A stretch of 64,000 nt of DNA from contig JBBDXI010000075.1 in assembly GCA_040902425.1 (NCBI GenBank), positions 37,392 through 101,391 of the forward strand, written 5' to 3'. Positions 20,006 to 28,981 of the stretch are shown piece after piece. Below the pieces are notes generated by a model. It saw only the letters and a list, made by a program, of their open reading frames with translations. It was not told the origin of the DNA and did no database searches. The number at the start of each line of letters is the position of its first letter. Within the stretch, counting starts at the first letter, position 1. Both the position numbers and the translations under genes were made by a program. This DNA comes from JBBDXI01 sp040902425 (GTDB lineage Bacteria > Planctomycetota > Phycisphaerae > Phycisphaerales > UBA1924).

Positions 20006-21424
20006 ATGCTGGGACGCGTTTTCAAGGCCTACGACATCCGCGGCACCTACCCGGACCTCCTCAACGAGACGATGGCCTGGCAGATCGGCTACGGGGCGAG
20101 CAAGTTCCTCCGCGACGAGGCCGAGGCGGCGGGCGAGACCACCCCCATGATGCGCAACATCGTGGTGGGCAGGGACATGCGCAAGAGCAGCCCTTCGCTC
20201 GCCGACGCCCTGATCAAGGGGATCACCGACCAGGGCGGCGATGTAGTCGATGTCGGGATGGTGGACACGTCGTTTGTCTACTTCGCCGTGAACCACCTCG
20301 ATTGCGCCGGCGGGGTGATGGTGACGGCGAGCCATAACCCCCCCAATTACAACGGGTTCAAGATCTCCAAGCGGGCGGCGAGACCCGTGGGCGAGGCCAC
20401 CGGCCTCGCCGAGATCCGCAAGCGCGCCGCGATGGTCGACAAGGCCACCCTCGTTGCCGCCCATGGGCGGGTCGAGAAGCGGGACCTCTGGGAGGACTAC
20501 AAGCGCCACGTCCGGGCCTTCCTGGACACGGGCGGGGCGAAGCTCAAGGTCGTGGTCGACGCCAGCAACGGCATGGCGGGGGCGATGGTCCCCCGCATCT
20601 TCGGTAAAAAGGGGTCGGAGGTCCCCGGGCTCCAGCTCACCGAGCTGAACTTCGAGACCAAGGGCGAGTTCGCCCACGAGCCCAACCCGCTGGTCGCCGC
20701 CAACCTTTACCAGCTCCAGCACGCCGTGCGGACCGAGAAGGCGGACCTGGGCATCTGCTTCGACGGCGACGCCGACCGGCTGGTGGTCGTGGATGACAAG
20801 GCCGAGGTCGTCGGGTGCGACCTGCTGACCGCCCTGCTGGCGAAGCACTTCCTCGCCAGGAACAAGGGCTCCGCCATCGCCTACGACCTGCGCTCGACCA
20901 AGGCGGTCGAGGAGGAGATCAGGGGCGCGGGGGGTGTGCCGGTGCGGTCGCGGGTCGGGCACGTGTTCATGAAGCAGAACATGGCCGAGAAGCGGGCCTT
21001 CTTCGGGGGCGAGCTCTCCGGGCATTTCTACTTCCGGGACAACTTCAACGCCGACTCCGGCGCGATCGCGATGGCGGTGGTGCTCAGCATCGTGGCCAAG
21101 TCCAGCAAGAGCATGCACGAGATGATCCGGCCCCTCGCCCGGTACCACCAGAGCGGCGAGATCAACTTCACGATCGAGGACAAGGACGGGGCGCTGTCGA
21201 AGGTGAAGACGGCCTACGGCCCGGGAACGGCGACCGGCGCGGCGATCGACGAACTGGACGGCGTCACCCTGGATGCGTTCCGCAGCGCCGGGTGGTGGGC
21301 CAACATCCGCAAGAGCAACACCGAGCCCCTGCTGCGGCTGAACCTGGAGGCCCGGGAGCCGCGGACGCTGGAGAAGATACTGGCGCAGATTGCGCCCCTG
21401 CTGGGCACCCGAGCCGATCATTGA
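20006..21424 (+). CDS. phosphomannomutase/phosphoglucomutase
   Basis: Interconverts hexose 6- and 1-phosphates, feeding nucleotide-sugar and envelope polysaccharide synthesis. The 472 residues follow the alpha-D-phosphohexomutase plan: phosphoserine loop TASHNPPNYNG (about residue 108), metal loop CFDGDADRLV (about 253), sugar loop GGELSGHFYF, and phosphate site RKSNTEPLLR (about 435). The ATG at 20006 begins LGRVFKAYDIRGTYP, the usual first strand, and follows an AGGAG site. manB/algC/pgm-type specificity cannot be separated by eye. An 8-base tandem repeat follows the stop. Confidence 0.93.
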   Translation: MLGRVFKAYDIRGTYPDLLNETMAWQIGYGASKFLRDEAEAAGETTPMMRNIVVGRDMRKSSPSLADALIKGITDQGGDVVDVGMVDTSFVYFAVNHLDCAGGVMVTASHNPPNYNGFKISKRAARPVGEATGLAEIRKRAAMVDKATLVAAHGRVEKRDLWEDYKRHVRAFLDTGGAKLKVVVDASNGMAGAMVPRIFGKKGSEVPGLQLTELNFETKGEFAHEPNPLVAANLYQLQHAVRTEKADLGICFDGDADRLVVVDDKAEVVGCDLLTALLAKHFLARNKGSAIAYDLRSTKAVEEEIRGAGGVPVRSRVGHVFMKQNMAEKRAFFGGELSGHFYFRDNFNADSGAIAMAVVLSIVAKSSKSMHEMIRPLARYHQSGEINFTIEDKDGALSKVKTAYGPGTATGAAIDELDGVTLDAFRSAGWWANIRKSNTEPLLRLNLEAREPRTLEKILAQIAPLLGTRADH

Positions 21425-21431
21425 AGAAGAA

Positions 21432-21463
21432 GGCACGGAGGGACGGAGGCACGAAGGCACGAA
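21432..21463. repeat. 8-base tandem repeat after the phosphohexomutase gene
   Basis: Four units: GGCACGGA, GGGACGGA, GGCACGAA and GGCACGAA, starting 8 bases after the stop codon. Same unit length as the arrays at 4011, 37300 and 63946. Confidence 0.75.
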
Positions 21464-21533
21464 GTGGGGCGCTTCCTTCGGGCTTCAGAGTGTCGGGTGA
21501 GCCCTCCCTGCCGAGCGCGTGTCGTGCCTTCCC

Positions 21534-23189
21534 ATGAACATCTCTCAGTTCTTCGAGCACTGGCGGATCGTCGAGAACCCCTTCCGCGGGGAGGAGGCGC
21601 GTCACGACGCGGTGTTCGCGCGCGTGGGGTTCAAGGGGGCGGGCGCGGCCGAGGGGCCGGAGGGGGGCCCGGTGCGGGTGGGGGCGTCGCTCCCCGAGGA
21701 GCCCGCGGGCCAGACCCGGACCCCCGCCGATCACGCGACCCACCACTCGGACTTCGAGAAGATCCTCGGCGACCTGGCCAAGCCCTCGACCGCGATCGTC
21801 TTCGGCGAGAAGGGGAGCGGGAAGACGGCGATCCGGCTCCAGATCGCCGAGCGCGTCGCCGCCCACAACGCCGGGAACGGCGACCGCCGGATCCTGCTGG
21901 TCGCCTACGACGACCTGAACGCCGCCCTCGATCGCTACCACCGGCGCATCGGCGGCAAGACGCCCCTGGACGCCTTCCAGAAGTTCCGCCTCGTGGACCA
22001 CATCGACGCAATCCTCGCGCAGATTGTCCCCCGCCTGATGGACGGGATCGTCTCCGCGGGCCCGCGCTGGCCGGGTCCCCAGGCCCCCGCGGCCTCCCCC
22101 GCGGAACGGCTGGAGCTCGGTCCCGACCCCCGGCGGATCGTGCGGCGGCTCTCAGCGCCGGAGCGTCGCGACCTGCTCCTGCTCCAGGCGGTCTACGACC
22201 GGCCGGAAGTAGCCCCGGCCCGGACGGCCCGGTTGCGCCGGACGTTGCGGCTGCGGCCGCTCTGGGGGCCGCTCCTCTGGACCGTGCTGGCGTGGATCGG
22301 GTGGGTCCCGGCCGCGGCCCTGGCCTACTGGATGTTCGCGAAGGTCGAGGGCGGCTTCCAGCTCGACTCCAACCTTGGCTATGGGCTGCTCGCCCTGGTC
22401 GGCCTCTGGGCCACCATGCTGTTCAAGCGGTTCGTCTGGGACAAGCTGGGCCTGATGCGGCTGGCCCGGCGGGTGCGGCGGCAGGTGCGGGTGCAGAACC
22501 GGCCGGACACGTCGTACGCGCGCTCGATCCGGCATCTGGACGCGACGCTCCGCGACAGCAGCCACCTGCCCCTCACGGAGTCCGACGAGGCCCGCTACGG
22601 GATGCTGGGGAGGCTGCGCACGCTCCTGCGGCGGTTCGGGTACTCCGGGCTCCTGGTCGTGATCGACCGCGTCGATGAGCCCACGCTGATCAGCGGCGAG
22701 CCGGACCGGATGAAGGCGGTGGTCTGGCCCCTGCTCAACAACAAGTTCCTGCAGCAGGAGGGGATCGGGGTCAAGATGCTGCTGCCGATCGAGCTGCGGC
22801 ACGCCCTGTTCAAGGAGTCCAGCGCGTTCTTCCAGGAGGCGCGGCTGGACAAGCAGAACCTCGTGGAGCGGCTGGCCTGGACCGGGGCCATGCTCTACGA
22901 GCTGTGCGACGCGAGGCTGAAGGCGTGCCTGTCGCCCGGCGCCCCGCCGGTCGCGCTGCTGGACCTGTTCGCGGAGGATGTCACCGGGCGGGACCTGGTC
23001 GATTCCCTCGACCAGATGCACCAGCCGCGCGACGCCTTCAAGTTCCTCTACGCCTGCATCAGCGAGCACTGCTCGAACGTGACCGCCGAGCAGCAGCAGT
23101 GGCGCATCCCCCGGCTGATCCTGGAGCTCGTCCGCAAGCAGCAGTCGGAGCGGGTGCAGCAGCTGTACCGGGGCATCAGGCCCGCCTGA
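21534..23189 (+). CDS. P-loop ATPase with internal membrane helices
   Basis: A 551-residue protein. It has a Walker A GEKGSGKTA near residue 91 and a Walker B-like LLVVIDRVDE near 375. Between them lie two membrane helices (LLWTVLAWIGWVPAAALAY, about 245-268; YGLLALVGLWATMLF, about 282-297). The nucleotide fold is therefore split across a membrane hairpin, similar in plan to KAP-type NTPases. The start MNISQFFEHWRIVENPFRGEEARHD resembles AAA proteins of the ExeA kind (an NPF-type opening). The C-terminal third is helical. I cannot assign a function. It follows the mutase by 109 bases on the same strand and converges on the next gene with a 15-base gap. Confidence 0.85.
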   Translation: MNISQFFEHWRIVENPFRGEEARHDAVFARVGFKGAGAAEGPEGGPVRVGASLPEEPAGQTRTPADHATHHSDFEKILGDLAKPSTAIVFGEKGSGKTAIRLQIAERVAAHNAGNGDRRILLVAYDDLNAALDRYHRRIGGKTPLDAFQKFRLVDHIDAILAQIVPRLMDGIVSAGPRWPGPQAPAASPAERLELGPDPRRIVRRLSAPERRDLLLLQAVYDRPEVAPARTARLRRTLRLRPLWGPLLWTVLAWIGWVPAAALAYWMFAKVEGGFQLDSNLGYGLLALVGLWATMLFKRFVWDKLGLMRLARRVRRQVRVQNRPDTSYARSIRHLDATLRDSSHLPLTESDEARYGMLGRLRTLLRRFGYSGLLVVIDRVDEPTLISGEPDRMKAVVWPLLNNKFLQQEGIGVKMLLPIELRHALFKESSAFFQEARLDKQNLVERLAWTGAMLYELCDARLKACLSPGAPPVALLDLFAEDVTGRDLVDSLDQMHQPRDAFKFLYACISEHCSNVTAEQQQWRIPRLILELVRKQQSERVQQLYRGIRPA

Positions 23190-23204
23190 GCCGGGACACC
23201 GCCG

Positions 23205-23687
23205 TCACGCGTTGGCGGCGATGACCAGGGCGATGATGCCCACCCAGTTGAGCAGCGACGTGATCGCGCCGAGGACGATCGCCACCCAGGCGTGTGCAGC
23301 GCCCTTGCGGTGCGGCTCGCGCTGGTAGGCCCGGAAGCCCGCAATGCCCAGGATCACCGCGGCCGGCCCGAGCAGCAGGCCGAAGCCGGGCACGAGGGCG
23401 AAGACGCCGACGTAGTAGCCGGTCAGGGCGGCCCCGTTGCGGTAGGGGATGAGGGTCCCGACGCCGCCGTCGCTCGGCGGCGGCATGATCGCGGGCTGGA
23501 CCACGGGCGGGGCGCTGAAGATCGGGCCCAGGAGCGGGTGCTGCCGGGCGGGTGTGGCCCGGCCGTCGGCGGCGATGATGTCGCTGCTGGCGGGGATGCG
23601 CCCCTCGCGGGCCCACTGGAGGAGCATCTCGGGGGAGGCGGGGCCGAACTCACGACCGTCAGCGAGGCGTACACGGACGTCGCTCAT
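23205..23687 (-). CDS. GYF_2 and DUF4190-like membrane protein
   Basis: A 160-residue protein. The first 50 residues (VRLADGREFGPASPEMLLQWAREGRI) match the GYF_2 domain, a small fold thought to bind proline-rich peptides. A Pro-rich linker follows, then two hydrophobic hairpins (YYVGVFALVPGFGLLLGPAAV and AWVAIVLGAITSLLNWVGIIALVIA) with the DUF4190 look. Such proteins are common and uncharacterised in Planctomycetota. TACGCT ends 7 bases before the ATG. Confidence 0.82.
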   Translation of the reverse strand: MSDVRVRLADGREFGPASPEMLLQWAREGRIPASSDIIAADGRATPARQHPLLGPIFSAPPVVQPAIMPPPSDGGVGTLIPYRNGAALTGYYVGVFALVPGFGLLLGPAAVILGIAGFRAYQREPHRKGAAHAWVAIVLGAITSLLNWVGIIALVIAANA

Positions 23688-23694
23688 GCCGGGC

Positions 23695-23700
23695 AGCGTA
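23695..23700 (-). promoter_or_regulatory. putative -10 box of the GYF_2 gene (TACGCT)
   Basis: TACGCT on the minus strand ends 7 bases before the ATG at 23687. Confidence 0.35.
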
Positions 23701-23721
23701 CCAGAACGCGTGCGCGGCGGG

Positions 23722-26139
23722 TCACCCGCCGATCCGCTCCAGCCGCGTCATCGAGAGCACCAGCGTCTTCGTGCCCACATCCCGGAAGTTGATCTGGGCC
23801 CGCGCGTTGGCGCCGGGCGTGATCGACAGAACCTTCCCCACGCCGAACTGCGGGTGGCGGACGAGCGAGCCGATGGGGAACTTCACGGAGAGAGGGGAGG
23901 CCGCACGGGCGGGGAGGGCGCGATCGGGGCCCGCGGGGCGCGAGCCCCACTCGGTCTCCTCGAGGTCCGCCAGGGCGTCGGACTGGTCCGAGACGATGAC
24001 GTGCTGTCTGCCGAGCTCGCCCAGGAAGCGGCTGGGGATCGTCCGCTCCATCAGGCCGCGATGCGTGCGGTACTTGGCGCTGGTGATCTGGAGGTGCCGC
24101 ATGGCGCGGGTGATGCCGACGAAGCAGAGGCGGCGCTCCTCCTCCAGGGCCGCGTCGGACTCGCGGGCGCGGGAGTGGGGGAGGAGTCCTTCTTCCAGGC
24201 CGATCATGGCGACCGCGCCGAACTCCAGGCCCTTGGCGGCGTGGAGGGTCATGAGCGTGACCGCGCCCTGGGAGGGGTCCACGGCGTCGGCGTCGGCGAC
24301 CAGAGAGACCGACTCGAGGTAGGCCCGCAGGAGCGACAGCAGCGGCGGGGGCGCTCCCCCAGGCGGGACGCCCGCGCCAGCGGGTTCGACGTCGTTCGCC
24401 GGATCGCCGGTGGGGTCGTACTCCAGCTCGAACTGCCGCGCCGAGGAGACCAGTTCGTCGAGGTTGTCCAGCCGCTCGGCGTCGGTCTCGCTCCTGGCCG
24501 CCTTGGCCTGGGCCTGGTACATCTTCTCCAGGCCCGACTCCTTGATCACCCGCTCGACCAGGTCGGCCAGGGAGGCGCTCACGCCCTCGCCCATGAAGCT
24601 CCCGCCGGCGGTCCAGCCGTCCACGGTCTCGACGAACCGCTGGATGGAGCCGCGGGCGCGGGCGGAGATGCCCACGATCCGCGGCGCCTGGCGCAGGGCC
24701 TCGAAGAATGGGACTCCGGCGTGCGCAGCGTAGACCTCGACGGCGTTGATCGTTGAGTCCCCCAGGCCGCGGGCGGGGGTGTTGATAATCCGCAGCAGCG
24801 ACACCTCATCCGCGGGGTTGGCGACGACCCGGAGGTAGGCCAGGGCGTTCTTGATCTCCTCGCGCTCGAAGAAGGCGGTGCCGCGGGCGATGACATAGGG
24901 GATGCCCGCGGCCCGGAAGGCGTCCTCCATGACGCGTGAGAGCGCGTTGGTGCGGTAGAAGACAGCCATCTCGCGCCAGGGCAGGCCGCCTTCCGGCGCA
25001 TCCTCGCCGCGCTCCTCCACGCCCGAGTGCAGCGCCTTGAACCGGTCCACGATCAGCGTTGCCTCGTGCTGCTCGTTCTGGCAGAGGACAATCTGTACCC
25101 GCTCTCCCCCCGGGCGCCGCGTGAACAGGTCCTTGTGCTTCCGCTGCTTGTTGTTGCGGATCAGCGTGTCGGCCACCGACAGGATCGGCGCGGTCGAGCG
25201 GAAGTTCTCCCCCAGCGTGATGACCCGGGCGCCCGGGTACTGCCGCTCGAAGTCGAGGATGTTGCTGATGTCCGCCCCACGCCATGCGTAGATCGATTGG
25301 TCAGGGTCGCCAACGACACAGATGTTCGGCGGCCGGCGCCCGTCCCCGGTTCCGGCCAGCAGCGACGCGATGACGAACTGGGCCCGGTTCGTGTCCTGGT
25401 ACTCGTCGATCAGCAGGTACTGCCAGCGCCGCTGGCACTCGCCGCGGACCGCCGCGTTCTCCTTGAGCATCCGCGCGGTCAGCAGGAGCAGGTCGTCGAA
25501 ATCCACCGCGTTGGCCGCCCGCAGGGCCTTCTCGTACCCCGCGTACACGCGGGCGATGGTCTTGGAATAGAAGTCGCCGGCCTGGGCCGCGTAGGCCCCC
25601 GCGTCCCGCAGTTCGTTCTTCGCGGCGCTGATGGCCGAGAGCACCGTCCGGGGCGGCCAGTTGCTGGCGCTGAGCTGGGCGGACTCCAGGACGCGCTTGA
25701 CGAGCGACGCCTGGTCCGCCGAGTCGTAGATCGTGAAGTCGGCCTTGAGCCCGGGCAGCCCCGCCAGGTCCGCGTAGCGTCGCAGCAGCCGGGCGCACAG
25801 CGAATGGAACGTGGTCACCGTCAGGCCGCGGGTGGCCCGCGGGTCGGCGTTCAGCAGCTCCATGACCCGCGACCGCATCTCCGCCGCGGCCTTGTTCGTG
25901 AAGGTCAGGGCCATGATCGACCACGGCGGGATGCCGCAGCGGACCAGGTACGCCATCCGCCTCGTGATCGTCCGGGTTTTGCCCGACCCCGCCGCGGCCA
26001 CGACCAGCACCGGTCCCTCCGTGTGCATCACGGCGTCGCGCTGCGGGCCGGTGAGGTCGGCGAGGAGGGGGTCGGCTTCCGTAGAGGCCGGGCTCATCCC
26101 GTCCGTGCTGTGAGGGGCATGCTCTTCCATGAGGCTCAT
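23722..26139 (-). CDS. UvrD/PcrA-type DNA helicase
   Basis: An 805-residue superfamily 1A 3'-5' helicase used in DNA repair and replication restart. Motif Q is LTGPQRDAVMH, Walker A is AAAGSGKTRT (about 50), motif Ia is ALTFTNKAAAEM, motif II is LLIDEYQDTN, motif III is VVGDPDQSIYAWRGAD, motif IV is LGENFRS, motif V is LMTLHAAKGLEF and motif VI is CFVGITRAMR. The C-terminus SLVRHPQFGVGKVL is the Tudor-like RNA-polymerase-binding tail typical of PcrA/UvrD. The start at 26139 is favoured by a TACGCT box 7 bases upstream; a second ATG lies four codons in. Confidence 0.95.
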   Translation of the reverse strand: MSLMEEHAPHSTDGMSPASTEADPLLADLTGPQRDAVMHTEGPVLVVAAAGSGKTRTITRRMAYLVRCGIPPWSIMALTFTNKAAAEMRSRVMELLNADPRATRGLTVTTFHSLCARLLRRYADLAGLPGLKADFTIYDSADQASLVKRVLESAQLSASNWPPRTVLSAISAAKNELRDAGAYAAQAGDFYSKTIARVYAGYEKALRAANAVDFDDLLLLTARMLKENAAVRGECQRRWQYLLIDEYQDTNRAQFVIASLLAGTGDGRRPPNICVVGDPDQSIYAWRGADISNILDFERQYPGARVITLGENFRSTAPILSVADTLIRNNKQRKHKDLFTRRPGGERVQIVLCQNEQHEATLIVDRFKALHSGVEERGEDAPEGGLPWREMAVFYRTNALSRVMEDAFRAAGIPYVIARGTAFFEREEIKNALAYLRVVANPADEVSLLRIINTPARGLGDSTINAVEVYAAHAGVPFFEALRQAPRIVGISARARGSIQRFVETVDGWTAGGSFMGEGVSASLADLVERVIKESGLEKMYQAQAKAARSETDAERLDNLDELVSSARQFELEYDPTGDPANDVEPAGAGVPPGGAPPPLLSLLRAYLESVSLVADADAVDPSQGAVTLMTLHAAKGLEFGAVAMIGLEEGLLPHSRARESDAALEEERRLCFVGITRAMRHLQITSAKYRTHRGLMERTIPSRFLGELGRQHVIVSDQSDALADLEETEWGSRPAGPDRALPARAASPLSVKFPIGSLVRHPQFGVGKVLSITPGANARAQINFRDVGTKTLVLSMTRLERIGG

Positions 26140-26146
26140 CCGGCCA

Positions 26147-26152
26147 AGCGTA
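26147..26152 (-). promoter_or_regulatory. putative -10 box of the UvrD/PcrA gene (TACGCT)
   Basis: TACGCT on the minus strand ends 7 bases before the ATG at 26139. Confidence 0.35.
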
Positions 26153-26166
26153 GCGGCCGGGTGGCC

Positions 26167-28074
26167 TCAGGTCGGGGGCGGCGGCGTCTCGACAGGTTGT
26201 TCCTGCTGCCGTCGGACCACTTCGGGCAGCTCGCCGGGGGTGAAGGGAGCGTTCGGCGAGCGGAGGATCAGCGAGACGTTGTCCGGGAGGTGCTGGGTGA
26301 CACGGGTCACCACGTCCCCGCCGAGGGTCCGCGAGAAGAACGACCGGGCCGACTTGCCCATGATCAGCGTGTCGCAGTTGTAGGTCACGGTGTAGTCGAG
26401 GATCTCGTCGGTGATATCGGTGCTGGTGACGTAGATCGGGACGAACGGCACGCCCGCCTGGCGGGCGAGGATGGCCGTGGTCCCCAGCACGAGCTGGGCA
26501 TCCGGGTCGTCCTCGACGCGCGGGACCTTGCCGGGGACCACATCCATCAGCCGCAGCGTGCGGACGTAGATCGCGAACAGGGCTGCCCCGCGGCGGTGGG
26601 CCAGGTCCACCGCGAACTCCGACTGCGACCGGCCGCGGGCGGCGAGCATGATCCGGGGGCGGGCCGGGTCGAGCACGGCGGGGGCCTGTCGGAGTTCCTC
26701 GAGCCACCCCATCTCGGGCGTGGGGAGGGGCGGCGGGACGCGGTAGGCCCGCAGAGCCGCGCGGATCAGGAGGACCGAGCCGACGACGGACCCGGCGAAC
26801 AGCGTCGCGCTCCCGTCGCTGACGACGATGGTGGCGGTGACGGCCAGCAGGAACCCGCCCACCGCCCACAGGCCGGCGCGCTCCAGACGCCGCAGCGCCA
26901 GCGCGCGGTTGAGGGCGCACGAGAGGATGTTCGTCGTCACGGCCCCGCAGACGCCGATCACGTACAGCCGGGCGAGCACCGCCACATCCTGCTCGATGGC
27001 CAGGACCGCCAGCGCCACAGCGCACGAGGCGATCAGGCCCACCCAGGGGACCCCCGAGTAGTTCAGCCTCGTGAGCGCGCGGGGCAACTCCCGGTCCTGG
27101 CCCATCGCAAACAGGACCGAGACCATCGCCATCACCGCGGTGTTCGCGGCCGACAGGAGCAGGAGGCCGAAGATGATGGCCGCCACCTTGCCGACCGCGA
27201 GTCCCCCGACCTCGCCCAGCCAGTGCTGCGAGCCCTCGATCGCGAGCACCTTCATGGCGGTGTCGCGGTAGGCGATCACGTCGGCGGGCGGCGTGGCGGC
27301 GCCGGCGTAGGTCGCGGCATCCGGGATGACCGTGGGCGCGAGGCTGGGCAGGCCGGCCAGGGCCAGCCCGAACAGCAGGTTGAAGAAGACGACCTCTGCC
27401 GCCACGGGCCAGATGGTCCGTCGGGCCGTGCGGGCCACCGGCGGCTTCATCAGGCCGGTCATGTTCGCGACCGCCTCGACCCCGGCCATCGCGAGGCACA
27501 GGCGGGTGAAGGTGACCCAGGCATCCGCGGCCGGGGGCAGGTGGTCCAGCGAGACGGTGCTCCACCCGCGAGGGACGAACGGCAGGACGGCGAGCGCGAT
27601 CAGGGCCGAGGCGATCCCCGCGCCCACCGCGACGAACAGCGCCGCGCGACCGGCGCTCCGGGCGCCGAACCAGTTCACCAGCGCGATCGCCAGGATGATC
27701 GCCACCGAGAGTGGCAGCACCAGGTCGTGCCGGACCCCGAAGTAGTGCAGGGCCTCCACCACGGAAATGTCCACCGTGATGATGTAGCCGCAGAGCAGCA
27801 GCGTGGCCCCGATGACCGATGCCGTAGGGCTGATCTGCCGCGCGGCCGTGTACACCCCCCCGCCCTCGGGGAAGCAGCGGCAGACCACGACGTACGCCCA
27901 CGCCACCGCGATCATCAGCACACCCACAGCCGACAGGAACACGACCGAGGCGTGAGCCGCGAAGAAGAACGACAGCCCCAGCACGTACAGGCGGCTCGTC
28001 CCCCAGTCGCCGAACAGCAGCGACCCGGCGTGGTACCACTTGAGGTTCCGGGGTCGGCTTTCGGCAACGAGCAT
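26167..28074 (-). CDS. APC-family permease with C-terminal universal stress domain
   Basis: A 635-residue protein. Residues about 20-450 hold some twelve membrane helices with the amino acid/polyamine/cation permease look (GDWGTSRLYVLGLSFFFAAH, FPEGGGVYTAARQI, LAMAGVEAVANMTGLMKPP, MGQDRELPRALTRLN). Residues about 470-615 are a cytosolic universal-stress-protein fold (RIMLAARGRSQSEFAVDLAHRRG, DTLIMGKSARSFFSRTLGGDV). The USP half probably gates transport in response to nucleotide or stress. The substrate is unknown. A TATACT box lies 69 bases upstream. It follows the helicase region with 27 bases between. Confidence 0.88.
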   Translation of the reverse strand: MLVAESRPRNLKWYHAGSLLFGDWGTSRLYVLGLSFFFAAHASVVFLSAVGVLMIAVAWAYVVVCRCFPEGGGVYTAARQISPTASVIGATLLLCGYIITVDISVVEALHYFGVRHDLVLPLSVAIILAIALVNWFGARSAGRAALFVAVGAGIASALIALAVLPFVPRGWSTVSLDHLPPAADAWVTFTRLCLAMAGVEAVANMTGLMKPPVARTARRTIWPVAAEVVFFNLLFGLALAGLPSLAPTVIPDAATYAGAATPPADVIAYRDTAMKVLAIEGSQHWLGEVGGLAVGKVAAIIFGLLLLSAANTAVMAMVSVLFAMGQDRELPRALTRLNYSGVPWVGLIASCAVALAVLAIEQDVAVLARLYVIGVCGAVTTNILSCALNRALALRRLERAGLWAVGGFLLAVTATIVVSDGSATLFAGSVVGSVLLIRAALRAYRVPPPLPTPEMGWLEELRQAPAVLDPARPRIMLAARGRSQSEFAVDLAHRRGAALFAIYVRTLRLMDVVPGKVPRVEDDPDAQLVLGTTAILARQAGVPFVPIYVTSTDITDEILDYTVTYNCDTLIMGKSARSFFSRTLGGDVVTRVTQHLPDNVSLILRSPNAPFTPGELPEVVRRQQEQPVETPPPPT

Positions 28075-28179
28075 CGAGGATCACCGGGGCCCGCGCTCCG
28101 TTGCCGGCCGCGGGGGAGGGGCGGGGAGGGGGGCGGAGGGGGAGTATAGAGAACGCGGCGGTCCCTGCGCGGGGCCGAC

Positions 28180-28887
28180 TCAGGCCGGCTGGGCTTCGCG
28201 CCGTCGCTCGCGCTGGCCCTGCACCATCGCCAGCGTGCGCTCGATCATCTCGCCGATCCCCCGGTAGACCTCCCACGGGCTCGCCTCGCCGTACATGTAC
28301 GCGGGTGTGGTCGCGAGGCGGTTCGCCTCATCCACCGCCGCTTCGGTCACAGCCCGCGGCACGTTGGTCGAGCCCATCCGGCCGATGGCCTGGGCTGTGC
28401 CGGCGTCATCGCCGATGGTGACCTGCACGCCCGGCCCGCCCCGGGCCTTCCCCAGCACCCGGGCGCCGATCACGGGGGCGATGCAGCACATCCCGACCGG
28501 CTTGCCGGCGCTGTGGAAGCCCTTCACCACGCGCTCGACGTCGGTATCGACCGCGCAGTTCTCGCCGTCCTTCGCGAAGGTGCAGAGGTTCTTGGCCGCC
28601 CCGAACCCGCCGGGGAACACCACCGCGTCGAACTCCTCAACCCGCAGCTCGGAGAGCGGGCCGATGTCGCCGCGGGCGATCCGCGCCGCCTCGACCAGCA
28701 TGTTGCGGGTCTCCGGAGCGGGCTCGCCGGTCAGGTGGTTCACGACGTCGGTCTGGGGGCCGTCGGGCGCGAAGCAGCGGTAGCTCGCCCCCACGCGGGC
28801 CAGGTGGATGAGGCAGCTCACCGACTCGTGGACCTCGCTGCCGTCGGCGCGTCCGCACCCGGCAAGGACAACGGCCACTCGTGCCAT
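28180..28887 (-). CDS. elbB: ElbB-like DJ-1/PfpI family protein
   Basis: A 235-residue protein of the ElbB (SCRP-27A) branch of the DJ-1/PfpI superfamily, linked to isoprenoid metabolism and glyoxalase activity in enterobacteria. Signatures are [49 protein letters not shown] and [13 protein letters not shown] (nucleophile elbow). Length fits the family. A strong AGGAGGTG ribosome site lies 4 bases before the ATG and a TACAAT -10-like box lies just above it, so unlike many neighbours this mRNA has a leader. It is divergent from the sugar isomerase gene. Confidence 0.93.
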   Translation of the reverse strand: MARVAVVLAGCGRADGSEVHESVSCLIHLARVGASYRCFAPDGPQTDVVNHLTGEPAPETRNMLVEAARIARGDIGPLSELRVEEFDAVVFPGGFGAAKNLCTFAKDGENCAVDTDVERVVKGFHSAGKPVGMCCIAPVIGARVLGKARGGPGVQVTIGDDAGTAQAIGRMGSTNVPRAVTEAAVDEANRLATTPAYMYGEASPWEVYRGIGEMIERTLAMVQGQRERRREAQPA

Positions 28888-28891
28888 GGTT

Positions 28892-28899
28892 CACCTCCT
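28892..28899 (-). promoter_or_regulatory. consensus ribosome binding site of elbB
   Basis: AGGAGGTG on the minus strand, 4 bases from the ATG. It is one of the few full consensus sites in the window. TACAAT (28906-28911, minus strand) just upstream is the probable -10 box. Confidence 0.7.
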
Positions 28900-28968
28900 G
28901 CGGCCATTGTATTCGCCCGCGGCAACGACCCCCGCCGCCCCGCGCGGACCCGTCGGGACGCGTGCCGG

Positions 28969-28974
28969 TACACT
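28969..28974 (+). promoter_or_regulatory. putative -10 box of the sugar isomerase gene (TACACT)
   Basis: TACACT ends 7 bases before the ATG at 28982. Confidence 0.38.
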
Positions 28975-28981
28975 TCACGCC

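Noticed and set aside
25027..28149. A 1,040-codon open frame on the plus strand opposite the helicase and permease genes
   Set aside because: It is Arg/Gly/His-rich, has no domain, and lies wholly opposite two clear genes. Long antisense frames are expected at this GC content.
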